From positions 1 through 39,135 of the forward strand of contig JASHPJ010000059.1 in the NCBI GenBank assembly GCA_030038195.1: 39,135 nt of DNA, written 5' to 3'. A program made the position numbers and the translations under genes. The notes under the pieces are model-generated. The model saw only the letters and a program-made list of their open reading frames with translations, searched no databases and had not been told where the DNA came from. This DNA comes from Acidobacteriaceae bacterium. GTDB lineage: Bacteria; Acidobacteriota; Terriglobia; Terriglobales; Acidobacteriaceae. Below, one piece after another: positions 1-8,352 of the stretch. The first letter of the stretch is position 1, and every line of letters begins with the position of its first letter.

Positions 1-1090
1 GGTCGGCCTGCGCGGCGACAACCGGCGCCTGGTCGATGCGGACATCCAGCATGTCTGCGCTCCCCGCGTTCTCATCGGGTGAAAGCGGCGGAGCGCTCCA
101 CGCGGACTCCACAGTTGCCGGCTTCACTTCGAGCAGCGTGTTGCGCAAAGCTGCCAGAACCGCGTCTGAATCCGTGACAGCCTGGGCCAGGTAGAAGTCG
201 GAGTCGGCTGGAGCAAGCGAGGCGATCGCGCTCACATCTCCTGAAACGCGAGACGAGAACCCCGGCTTGCGCAGCAGCACACGCTCTTCACGGTAGCTCT
301 GCGGCGAGCGGTAGAGATCGCTGACCGCCGATGCGTACTGCTTCATCTCGGTGATGTTCTGCTGCACCCAGTAACTGCGGAAGTAAGGCGATGGCACGAG
401 CTTGTCGAGATTGAGCGCCATCCGCAGGTCGCCCGGCGGACCGGCAGCCTGCTTGATGCTGTCGGCGTACCAGGCCTCGTCGGACAGGCTTCTTTCATCG
501 CGCGACTGCAAACGGTCGAGCGCACCGGCGACCAGGTCCTCGCGGGTACCAAGGATCAGCCATCCGTCGAGCGCGGCAAAAGCCGCGATGCGATTGGACT
601 GCGGATCCCGGTGAACGTAGAACTGCGCCGCGCCTTCCGCGCGCTGCTCGAACCTGGAGCGCAGCGGCCAGAGCGGCGTGTTCTCTGCGTCGTGCTGGCT
701 CATGCGCGTGATGTAGAGGAAATCGAGGTTGCCGATGTCGTAAAGGGCAAGGCAGCTCTGCTCACCGGCTACTGAGCTGAGGAGCGCATTATCCGTGTGC
801 ATTCCAGCAGCTGCGGAAAACTCGTCCTGCGCCTGCGACAGGCGCTCAAACAGATGCGAGCGGCTGAATGCCTGGTAATCGTCGCCGGCGAGCCAGGCGC
901 GCTTTTCGGCAGAGTTGCTCCAGTCATTGAGCAAAGCCGAGAAATCTTTCGCTTCGATGTAGAGCAGCGCGCCGGTGGGCATGAGCGAAGACAACTGCGG
1001 GGCCTGCGCCTGTTCAATCTGGGCCGCGCCCCAGAAGGCTGCAGCACAAAAGGCCAGGATCGCGACCACGCTCAAGAGGATACGCTTCAC
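1..1090 (-). CDS. Exported protein of unknown function, last gene of the VIT/TPR operon (3' end outside window)
   Basis: I read an uninterrupted frame of 363 codons from a GTG at 1090 to the window edge, so the C-terminus is missing. The GTG overlaps the TGA of the upstream giant TPR gene (GTGA, 1090-1087), which indicates translational coupling. The N-terminus (MKRILLSVVAILAF) is a signal peptide or signal anchor of about 20 hydrophobic residues. The mature part begins near residue 33 with the phrase LMPTGALLYIEAKDFSALL, which recalls DUF3352-type exported proteins of unknown function. That family match is from memory and weak. No catalytic motif is visible. Its place as the fourth gene behind the propeller, VIT/vWA and TPR genes suggests a role in the same envelope-located assembly. 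Confidence 0.75.
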   Translation of the reverse strand, partial: MKRILLSVVAILAFCAAAFWGAAQIEQAQAPQLSSLMPTGALLYIEAKDFSALLNDWSNSAEKRAWLAGDDYQAFSRSHLFERLSQAQDEFSAAAGMHTDNALLSSVAGEQSCLALYDIGNLDFLYITRMSQHDAENTPLWPLRSRFEQRAEGAAQFYVHRDPQSNRIAAFAALDGWLILGTREDLVAGALDRLQSRDERSLSDEAWYADSIKQAAGPPGDLRMALNLDKLVPSPYFRSYWVQQNITEMKQYASAVSDLYRSPQSYREERVLLRKPGFSSRVSGDVSAIASLAPADSDFYLAQAVTDSDAVLAALRNTLLEVKPATVESAWSAPPLSPDENAGSADMLDVRIDQAPVVAAQAD

Positions 1091-4000
1091 GGCTGCGCCT
1101 CCCTGGTGGAGAGTTGTAACGGGAGAAACGGCTCGTCAGGAATAAGCCGTGGACGCACCAGCCGGTCCTGCGCCAGTTCGCCATGAATGTTGGGCGCGCG
1201 CTGATCGTTCTCCGCCCGCCGCGACAGTTCGGCTGCGAGCCGTTTTTGTTCCTGTTCGAGCGGCAGTCGCAGCGCAGGATCGCGCACCACGTTAAGCGCG
1301 TACTGCGCCACGCTGGAGGCGCCATCGAGATCGCGGCGGCGCTCATGGGCGCGGATGGCAAGCAACGCGAACCGGACGGCGTCAGCAGGCTTGAGCGACG
1401 CAAGCGAAAGCGGCTGCTGGCTTGCATCCTGATCTAGCGAAGAGGACTCATCTGCGCTGTACGCCGCATAGAGCGGCTGGCCATAGCCGTTCCATGCCTG
1501 CAGCAGGGGCTGAGCGGCCACCAGTGCGCGCGCGTCCATGCCTGCGGCAAAGGCCGCCCACACGTATTCGAGGCGGAGTTTGCCGTTTTGCGGTGCGATG
1601 GCAAGGGCATCGCGGAGGAGGTGCTCACGCGTCTTTCTATCCGAAGTGCAGGTGGCCGCAGCTTCACGCGCGGCGACGAAGAAGGGCTTGGTTGCATCTT
1701 CTGCACTGGGACAACCGCTCTGCGTTATGAGCGTAAGCTCGGCGCTGCCGCTGGCCGGCATGGCGTGGCCCTTGAGCGCCTGCGCTGCGGCGAGCCGCTC
1801 GGCATACAAAGCCCTGGGATCGGCAGCCACGGTGCTCAACAAACCGGGAGCTTCCGCGTCTGCGGCGTTGACGGCAAGCAGTGCAGCACCCAGCCTGACT
1901 TTGTAGCCGGCGTTCCAGGGATAATCCTCGAGGAGCGAACGCAGGAAGGGAATGGCTTCAGCCGGCTTGTGCCGGTCTTCGAGCAGATGCGCGGCGGCAT
2001 CGGTGTCCTGCTCCATATTGCTGCTGATCAGCGCCAGGCGCTTGAGCAGATCGACGGCTCCAGGCGTGTCGTCCTCATCAAGGCAGATGGCAGCCAGGCC
2101 GAGCAGGTTGGGAGCCGCAAGATCGCGCATCGCGATCGCGCGCTCATACACGAAGCGCATCACGCTGCGCCCGCCGGCCACGCTGAGCTGCGCTGCTGCA
2201 CTGCGCAGATCGCTCTCAGCCGGCGCCGGACTGCCCGGCTTCTTCCATGCATCGATAAGCGAACCGAGTGTCCCGTCTGCGTCAGCCAACGCAAGAACGG
2301 AAGGCAGCCATGCGGAGCCGATGCGGCTTTGCGCGGGTACCTGCGCCAGCAGGACGCGCGCCTCAGGGAATTTCTTCTCTTCCACCAGCGCGGCAACCAG
2401 GCGCTGCGTGAGATAGTCGAGGTTTTCCGGGCCTTCGGCCGGGTTTTGCTGAAGCCGCTGTTCTTCCAGCTCGACTACGCGGGCGAGCAGCGTGCCGATC
2501 TGATCGCTGCGAATCCAGCCTGAGCCGGTGGATGCGGGCCAACTGCTTTCGACGAGCGATTGGAGAAGCTGCTGCTGATCGCTCGCGCTGCCGGTGATGG
2601 AGAGCAGCCAGTCAGCCGAGTCGCCGTTGGCATGGTATCCGGCCTCCACCAGCGATTGCGTGCGATAGTAGCCGTTGCGCCTGATGTAAGTGCGAAGCAG
2701 GCTGTCAACCTGCTGGCGGATGGAGTCGTACTGGCCGAGTTTGCTCGCGCTCGCGAGCACCTGGGAAAAGTCGCCCCAGAAGGTCTCGGGCACATGTTGC
2801 GCATCGATCTCGGCGGCCAGGCGCTTGACTGCCTCGTTCCAGGCGGCGAGAGCGTCAGCCTGGCGGCCCTTTTGCCAATCGATGCACGCGATGCGATCGA
2901 GTACGGCAGGCTGATCGGCCTTGAGCTCAAGTGAAAGCTGGTAGTCGCTGAGCGCGTCGTCGGCCCGGCCCATCTGCGCGGAGTAATCGGCCAGAAGCGC
3001 GTAGGCCGCGGAGTTTTCCGGAGTGTGTTCAAGTTCGGCAGGAAGGAAGTCGCCAGCATGCGCATCTTTGGCTCCGTCGAGCAGTTCGCCATAGCGCGAA
3101 CCGTAGTAGAACCAGAGCTCGCCCGTTATCTGCTGGTTGCGATCTGCGGGATGCGCAATGCGCTCGCCGATGGTGGCGTCTGCGCCCAATGCGGCTGAGA
3201 AGGCCTGGGCGATCTCCGGCTGGAAGTCGCCCAGGTAAAGGCCGGCGAGGCCGGTGTAGGCGTTCTTCCACACTGGGGGCTGCGCGGCGGAACGCGCGGC
3301 AACGGCGGCGAGCGCCTGCGCGCGGTCACCGTGACGAACGAGGAACTGCGCCGCGCTGTCGTCCGCAGCGGCGAGACCGACAATCTGTTGCGGAGCGCGA
3401 TCCAGAAGAAGCTGGTAAAGCCGCTGCCGCATTTCGCTGTCGAAGCTGGCGGTTGCGGCAAGCTGCTTCAGCACGCGCAACTCCGCGGCGGCATTCCCTG
3501 ACTGGCGATAGAGGTCTTCAGCATGCTGCAGGACGGCAATCCTCCGCGCAGCGGCCAGGCTTGCAGCCAGTTTTTCCAGCATGGCGGCAGCCGCTTCGCT
3601 CTGGACGCGCTGCTGTTCGATTTGAATCCAGGCCAGCAATTGCTCATTGCTCCGGTCTGCCTGCGCCAGGCGCCAGCGCAGCTCCGCAGTGAGACCGGCC
3701 AAGCCGGCAGCCTCGGCAGCGGGAAGATAAATTGCAGCCACATCTTCATCGCTCGCTGAACTGGAATAGCCCTGCAGCCAGGCGGCGAACTGGGCCATTT
3801 CTTCCGGCGTGTAAAACTCGCCGGCCGCCTGCCCCATGGCGTGAAGGGCCTGCGCAAATCCCTGCGTGGCCGCGCGCCTGCGCTCGGCTTCGCGCTGCTG
3901 GCGCCACTCTTCGCTGGTGATTGCGGCCGGGCCCTGCTGCACCACCTGCTGCACAATCGCGGTGAGCGGCACATTCGCCGCCTGCTGGCGAGCGGCAGCC

Positions 4001-7000
4001 AGGCGAGCGAATGCGGCCGAAGCCTGCCGCTGCCGCGCGAGAATGCGCGCGTAGGTTGTGGCTCCGCTCTGGCCGGCAGCATCGACGAGCAGATCGGCGC
4101 CTTCCTGGTCGAGGCCGCGCTCTGCGTAGCTGCGCGCATCGTCGAGCAGCCCCCAGGTTTCAAGACGCGCGGCAACGCGGAAGAAGTTCGCGGCCTTGGG
4201 AGGGCTGCCGGCAACCCATGCCGTGTCGAGAGCCTTCACGGCATCGGCATTGTGGCCCTGGCGTGCGCGCAGCTCGGCCAGTTTTTCCATCCACTGCGGA
4301 TCGTGGTAAGAGAGCGTGTACAGCTTCTGGTAATCGTTGGCTGCATCGTCCAAGCGATGCAGGCGCATTTCGAGATCGGCCTGCGCAATGTAGAGATCCT
4401 GCCGCTCCGGGCGAAGCGCGATCGTTTGGGCATAGGCGTCGATGGCCGTCGGCAGGTCCTCGGCCGCAGTTGCCAGGCGCGCCAGTACCAGGCTCCAGCG
4501 CGGGTCGCGCGGCGAGTCCGTGATCGTCTTCTGATAGAACCCGAAGAGGCGATCGCGCGCGCCATGAGCCGCCGCATACAGCGCCGCTTCCTGCGCCAGC
4601 GCTGCATCGTCCGGATACGCGTCGATCAGCTCGATGTACTGGTCCACGGCTTCGTTTGCATTGCCCAGGACAGTGGCCGCAGAGATCATACCACGCCGCA
4701 GTTGCGCAATGCGCTGCTGTTTTTCGTCGCGGCCAAGTTGCGACTGCCCGACAAGGGCGAGCCGCGCACGATAGAAAGCTTCAAGGCCGGCCTGCTCGTT
4801 GGCGCGCGCGTAATTGTCGGCTATGGCTGCTTCAAGGTCGGCATCGAGCGGCTTTTCGGCGAGCAGCGATGCGAGCAGCGTATGCGAGCGCTGGTATTGG
4901 CTCAGGTCAGTCAGTTTGCGCGCAGCCTCAAGCTGAAATGCGCTCTTCAGCTCCGGATATGCAGCCTGCGCGGATTCAAGCAGCACATCCACGGCCTGCG
5001 ATTTGCGGTCGTGGTTCCAGTCGTAGTCCACCGTGGAGCGCACTACGCCGAGAATCTTGCCGTGCTCGTGATAGATGGCGTCAACCTCAGCCGCTGCAGA
5101 CGTGGCGTTGTTGTGCGACTGATAGAAGTCCACGAGCTGATAGCGAAGCTGGAGATTGTGCACCGGATCGGTGGTGAGCGCGATCTGCCGGCGCAATGCG
5201 GCTTCCTGCGCATTGAGGAGAGCGCTGCTCTGCGCGGAAGCGGAGACCGCGTCGAGCACGTCGAAGGATGTGGCTCGGCCGATGAGCTGGAGAAATTCGT
5301 TGGCCAGATCGTCGCGGCGATGCTCGGCAATGAGCACGGCGGCGCGTAACTGGATCGCGGCTGCGGCGGGAGCAGTGCCGTTGAGCAGGCCTGCGGTTGC
5401 TTGCTCAATGGCTGCATGCAGCTCCGGCTTCCGCGCCAGCGCGAGCAGGCGATCGCGGCTCTCGTCAGACGGTGCATCGCCGGTTGCGCTGGCAACATAT
5501 TCGCGGAGAGCCGCAGCTACGTCGCCGCGGCTTTCGGCGATGGCTCCCGCCTGGTAACCGAAGAGCGACGGTTTGCCCAGGCGCTCGCGCGCCTTGGCAA
5601 GCTGCGCCTGCGCGTCGGCAAAGTCGTAGTAATCCCAGAAGACGGTTGCCGACGCAAGATAGCCGTCGCTCTCGCCGGGATGCACGTCGGCCATGCGAAC
5701 CCAGAACGGCGCGGCCTCGGCAAAGCGTCCGCGGTCGGCGTAGGTGTCGCCGATCTGCGCCATGAGATCGAGGTTTGCCGGCTCGGCCTGGAGCAGTTGC
5801 TTCTGGATCACTACCGACTTGTCGGTGTCTTCAGGATGAAAGTACGCGAGCGAACGGTAGAGCGACGAGGCGCGGCTGCTCAACTCCGCATCCGCAGGAT
5901 AGGCCGCGGCCAGGGTGCCGGCTGCGCCCAGTCCCTGCTCGAAGTGCGACTGCCACAGGCAGGCTTCCATCCAGAAGCGCTCAGCGGCAGGATTGCGCGC
6001 CGCCAGGCCGGCCCAGTCTGCCTTGTCGATCTCAGGCGCTTGCCGGCTCAGGGTCGCGATGGCGGCGTCAAGGCGGCCGGTGCGGCTCAACAGCTCAAAA
6101 AGCTCGTCGCGCAGCGCAGGTGACTCTGACCAGTGCTCCCACAGGAGCTGTTCGACTTCGGCATCCTGATGCGTGCGCCGGTATTCGTCGAGCAGGTTGT
6201 CGACAAAACGGAGATCGTGCGGGAAGCGCTGATGCGCGTAGAGATTGACTTCAAGCGCAAGGGACCGATTCGGTGCGGGCGCTTGTTCGAGAAACTGCTC
6301 CAGCTCGGTTCCCGAAAAGATACCGGTCACCTTCCGCATCAGCGCGCGATAGTCGGCGTTGCGGCGCTGGCGCAGATAGAAGCGGGCCAGCTTGGCATAC
6401 CATCCGGTGTCCTGGAATTGATCGATAGCGCGCTCGTAGACCTCTTCTTCGCGCGCGTTGAGCTGGTTCTGTTCGAGAAAGTCAGCGAGCCGCTGGTACA
6501 GGCCGGGGTCCAGCGGATTGCGATCGAGCTCGCCGCGCAGCACGGTCAACGCATCAGGCAAGCCCGCCGCGGTAGGCAAGGCCACCAGCCGGGCGAGATA
6601 ACGGTCAAGCACTTCGGCATACTCTTGCGATCGCGACCCGGAATTGGCGCTGCCTGTTGCGGCTGCGCTGTCAGAGCCAAGCGGAACGCCGTCGGCGCGC
6701 GCGGCGAGTTCCTTGAGCAAATCCTGATACAGCGCGAACTCCTTCTCCGTTTGATTGGTACGCGCGTAGGCGTCGGCCATCTGCATGGCTACCTGCACGC
6801 GGCCGGAAAACTGCGGGAACGCGGCCAGGATCGACGCGCCCTCGCGAATCACGGCATCGTCTTCGCCGTAAGCCGCGTAAGCCCGCATCAGGTCGGCGTG
6901 GAGTTGCGCGCGCGAGGGATCGCCCGGAAACCGGCGGTCGATTTCGGCGAGCAGCTCCGCGGCCTGGGCGCGGTGAAAGTAGGGAACGGCGCGCTGGTCT

Positions 7001-8352
7001 TCGCCGGCGTACTGGTTTGCGAGGTCTTGATCGTTGAGCAAAAGCGAGAGAATGCCGTTGAGATAGCCGGGACCGCGGTCCATGGCGGCGATATCGCGAT
7101 AGAGAGCAAGATTGCCTGCTCCTACGCGCAGCGGCTGCTCGGGAGCTGTGAGCAGAATACGCGTGAGTCCTGCCAGGCCTTGTTCCTCAGCGCCGGGCAT
7201 GGTGCGGTCAGTTGCCAGTGCGTAGTCGTAGCGCGCGGTTTCGGGAACGTCCTGAACCAGCGCGAAGAGATACGCCATGGTTTCGAGCTCATCCGCCGTC
7301 CAGGCGGCTCCGGAAGAATCCTTCTTTTTGCGGTAGGTATTGAGCACGGCCTTTGCGGAATCGGTCTGCCCCTGCTGCTGGTAGAGATAGAAGAGCCGCG
7401 CCGCATCTTTCAAGCCTGCGGAATCGGCCGCGAGCCTGGCGCGCAACGCGTCGGCGAACTGGCGTTGCGTGCCGCTCTTGAGCACCAGCGCGTAGTAGCT
7501 TGCAATCAACTCCTGCGGCCATAGCGGATCGAAGCCGCGCTCATAGACAGCCAGCCCGTCCAGCGGAGAGCCGCGCCGCGTGGCCAGATCGGCTTCGGCC
7601 TGGACGGGAAAGACGCGATCGCCGGGAAATGCGGAGCGGTAATGCGCAATGAGGTCCGATGCAGCGGGAAAATCACGGCCATCGAGGAAAAAGGCGAGCT
7701 GGCACGTGTAGAGAGATTTCTGCTGCGGGTAGCGCTGCAAAAATCCAGCATAGATTTCCGCAACGGTTGCGCGCGGCAGGGCAAACTGGCCGGCAACCTT
7801 GAGCGCGCGCTCCCACGCCAGCCACGAGCGCTGCGCTTCGATTGCGGTCCATCGCTCCTGCGGACCGGCCGGCGCTTTGCCTGCGAACTCGAGAGCCGCA
7901 ATTTCTTCCTGTGGCTTGAGACGCCGGTCGTAAAAGTCGGCGAGATCGAGATGTGCAGCTACCGGATCGCTGGACTGCTCGGCCCAGGTCTTCCAGTCGT
8001 GCTCCGCGGCGTCGAAGTCGAGTGCCTGTTCCTCTTCCAGAGCGCGCAGCGAGTAGAGCGCCGCAGATTTGCCGGTTTGCTCCAGGGCAGTAAGTGCGGG
8101 CACGGTTTCGCGCGGCGGCCTGCGAAAGAGAACTTCGCCGCCGGGGAGCTGCATGAGCCGGTACAGTGCCTTTTCCACGCCGGAGCCGGCCTCGACACTC
8201 TCAATCCAGCGCGCCAATCCCTGGCCCGGAGCAGGAAAAATGCCGGAGGGAAGATGGAGCAGGTGAGTCGCGCCCGCCACGGCCATGCCTGCAGCAAGCC
8301 CAGCTCCGCCGATGAGGGCCACCCAGCGGGCGCGCTCAGGGAACCACTTCAA
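1087..8352 (-). CDS. Giant membrane-anchored tetratricopeptide-repeat protein (2421 aa)
   Basis: I place the start at TTG 8352 because GGAGG lies six bases upstream and translation then begins MKWFPERARWVALIGG, a short basic segment followed by one hydrophobic helix (about residues 10-30). An in-frame start further upstream (8388) has no such support and extends deeper into the preceding gene. With TTG, the gene overlaps the VIT/vWA stop by 17 bases. After the anchor, nearly the whole protein is helical repeat of TPR type, with phrases such as DLMAQIGDTYADRGRFAEAAP, repeated A-x-Y and E-A-A patterns, and roughly 34-residue spacing. An Ala/Gln/Arg-rich, probably coiled-coil stretch lies around residues 1440-1510. 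No enzyme domain is seen, and the C-terminus is not an outer-membrane barrel, unlike BcsC- or PelB-type TPR proteins. One anchor and a large solenoid suggest a periplasmic scaffold for the neighbouring vWA and propeller proteins; this is inference. Confidence 0.88.
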   Translation of the reverse strand: MKWFPERARWVALIGGAGLAAGMAVAGATHLLHLPSGIFPAPGQGLARWIESVEAGSGVEKALYRLMQLPGGEVLFRRPPRETVPALTALEQTGKSAALYSLRALEEEQALDFDAAEHDWKTWAEQSSDPVAAHLDLADFYDRRLKPQEEIAALEFAGKAPAGPQERWTAIEAQRSWLAWERALKVAGQFALPRATVAEIYAGFLQRYPQQKSLYTCQLAFFLDGRDFPAASDLIAHYRSAFPGDRVFPVQAEADLATRRGSPLDGLAVYERGFDPLWPQELIASYYALVLKSGTQRQFADALRARLAADSAGLKDAARLFYLYQQQGQTDSAKAVLNTYRKKKDSSGAAWTADELETMAYLFALVQDVPETARYDYALATDRTMPGAEEQGLAGLTRILLTAPEQPLRVGAGNLALYRDIAAMDRGPGYLNGILSLLLNDQDLANQYAGEDQRAVPYFHRAQAAELLAEIDRRFPGDPSRAQLHADLMRAYAAYGEDDAVIREGASILAAFPQFSGRVQVAMQMADAYARTNQTEKEFALYQDLLKELAARADGVPLGSDSAAATGSANSGSRSQEYAEVLDRYLARLVALPTAAGLPDALTVLRGELDRNPLDPGLYQRLADFLEQNQLNAREEEVYERAIDQFQDTGWYAKLARFYLRQRRNADYRALMRKVTGIFSGTELEQFLEQAPAPNRSLALEVNLYAHQRFPHDLRFVDNLLDEYRRTHQDAEVEQLLWEHWSESPALRDELFELLSRTGRLDAAIATLSRQAPEIDKADWAGLAARNPAAERFWMEACLWQSHFEQGLGAAGTLAAAYPADAELSSRASSLYRSLAYFHPEDTDKSVVIQKQLLQAEPANLDLMAQIGDTYADRGRFAEAAPFWVRMADVHPGESDGYLASATVFWDYYDFADAQAQLAKARERLGKPSLFGYQAGAIAESRGDVAAALREYVASATGDAPSDESRDRLLALARKPELHAAIEQATAGLLNGTAPAAAAIQLRAAVLIAEHRRDDLANEFLQLIGRATSFDVLDAVSASAQSSALLNAQEAALRRQIALTTDPVHNLQLRYQLVDFYQSHNNATSAAAEVDAIYHEHGKILGVVRSTVDYDWNHDRKSQAVDVLLESAQAAYPELKSAFQLEAARKLTDLSQYQRSHTLLASLLAEKPLDADLEAAIADNYARANEQAGLEAFYRARLALVGQSQLGRDEKQQRIAQLRRGMISAATVLGNANEAVDQYIELIDAYPDDAALAQEAALYAAAHGARDRLFGFYQKTITDSPRDPRWSLVLARLATAAEDLPTAIDAYAQTIALRPERQDLYIAQADLEMRLHRLDDAANDYQKLYTLSYHDPQWMEKLAELRARQGHNADAVKALDTAWVAGSPPKAANFFRVAARLETWGLLDDARSYAERGLDQEGADLLVDAAGQSGATTYARILARQRQASAAFARLAAARQQAANVPLTAIVQQVVQQGPAAITSEEWRQQREAERRRAATQGFAQALHAMGQAAGEFYTPEEMAQFAAWLQGYSSSASDEDVAAIYLPAAEAAGLAGLTAELRWRLAQADRSNEQLLAWIQIEQQRVQSEAAAAMLEKLAASLAAARRIAVLQHAEDLYRQSGNAAAELRVLKQLAATASFDSEMRQRLYQLLLDRAPQQIVGLAAADDSAAQFLVRHGDRAQALAAVAARSAAQPPVWKNAYTGLAGLYLGDFQPEIAQAFSAALGADATIGERIAHPADRNQQITGELWFYYGSRYGELLDGAKDAHAGDFLPAELEHTPENSAAYALLADYSAQMGRADDALSDYQLSLELKADQPAVLDRIACIDWQKGRQADALAAWNEAVKRLAAEIDAQHVPETFWGDFSQVLASASKLGQYDSIRQQVDSLLRTYIRRNGYYRTQSLVEAGYHANGDSADWLLSITGSASDQQQLLQSLVESSWPASTGSGWIRSDQIGTLLARVVELEEQRLQQNPAEGPENLDYLTQRLVAALVEEKKFPEARVLLAQVPAQSRIGSAWLPSVLALADADGTLGSLIDAWKKPGSPAPAESDLRSAAAQLSVAGGRSVMRFVYERAIAMRDLAAPNLLGLAAICLDEDDTPGAVDLLKRLALISSNMEQDTDAAAHLLEDRHKPAEAIPFLRSLLEDYPWNAGYKVRLGAALLAVNAADAEAPGLLSTVAADPRALYAERLAAAQALKGHAMPASGSAELTLITQSGCPSAEDATKPFFVAAREAAATCTSDRKTREHLLRDALAIAPQNGKLRLEYVWAAFAAGMDARALVAAQPLLQAWNGYGQPLYAAYSADESSSLDQDASQQPLSLASLKPADAVRFALLAIRAHERRRDLDGASSVAQYALNVVRDPALRLPLEQEQKRLAAELSRRAENDQRAPNIHGELAQDRLVRPRLIPDEPFLPLQLSTREAQP

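Noticed and set aside
3841..5349. 502-codon plus-strand frame opposite the giant TPR gene
   Set aside because: One of several shadows over the same gene; composition is that of reversed Ala/Leu codons.
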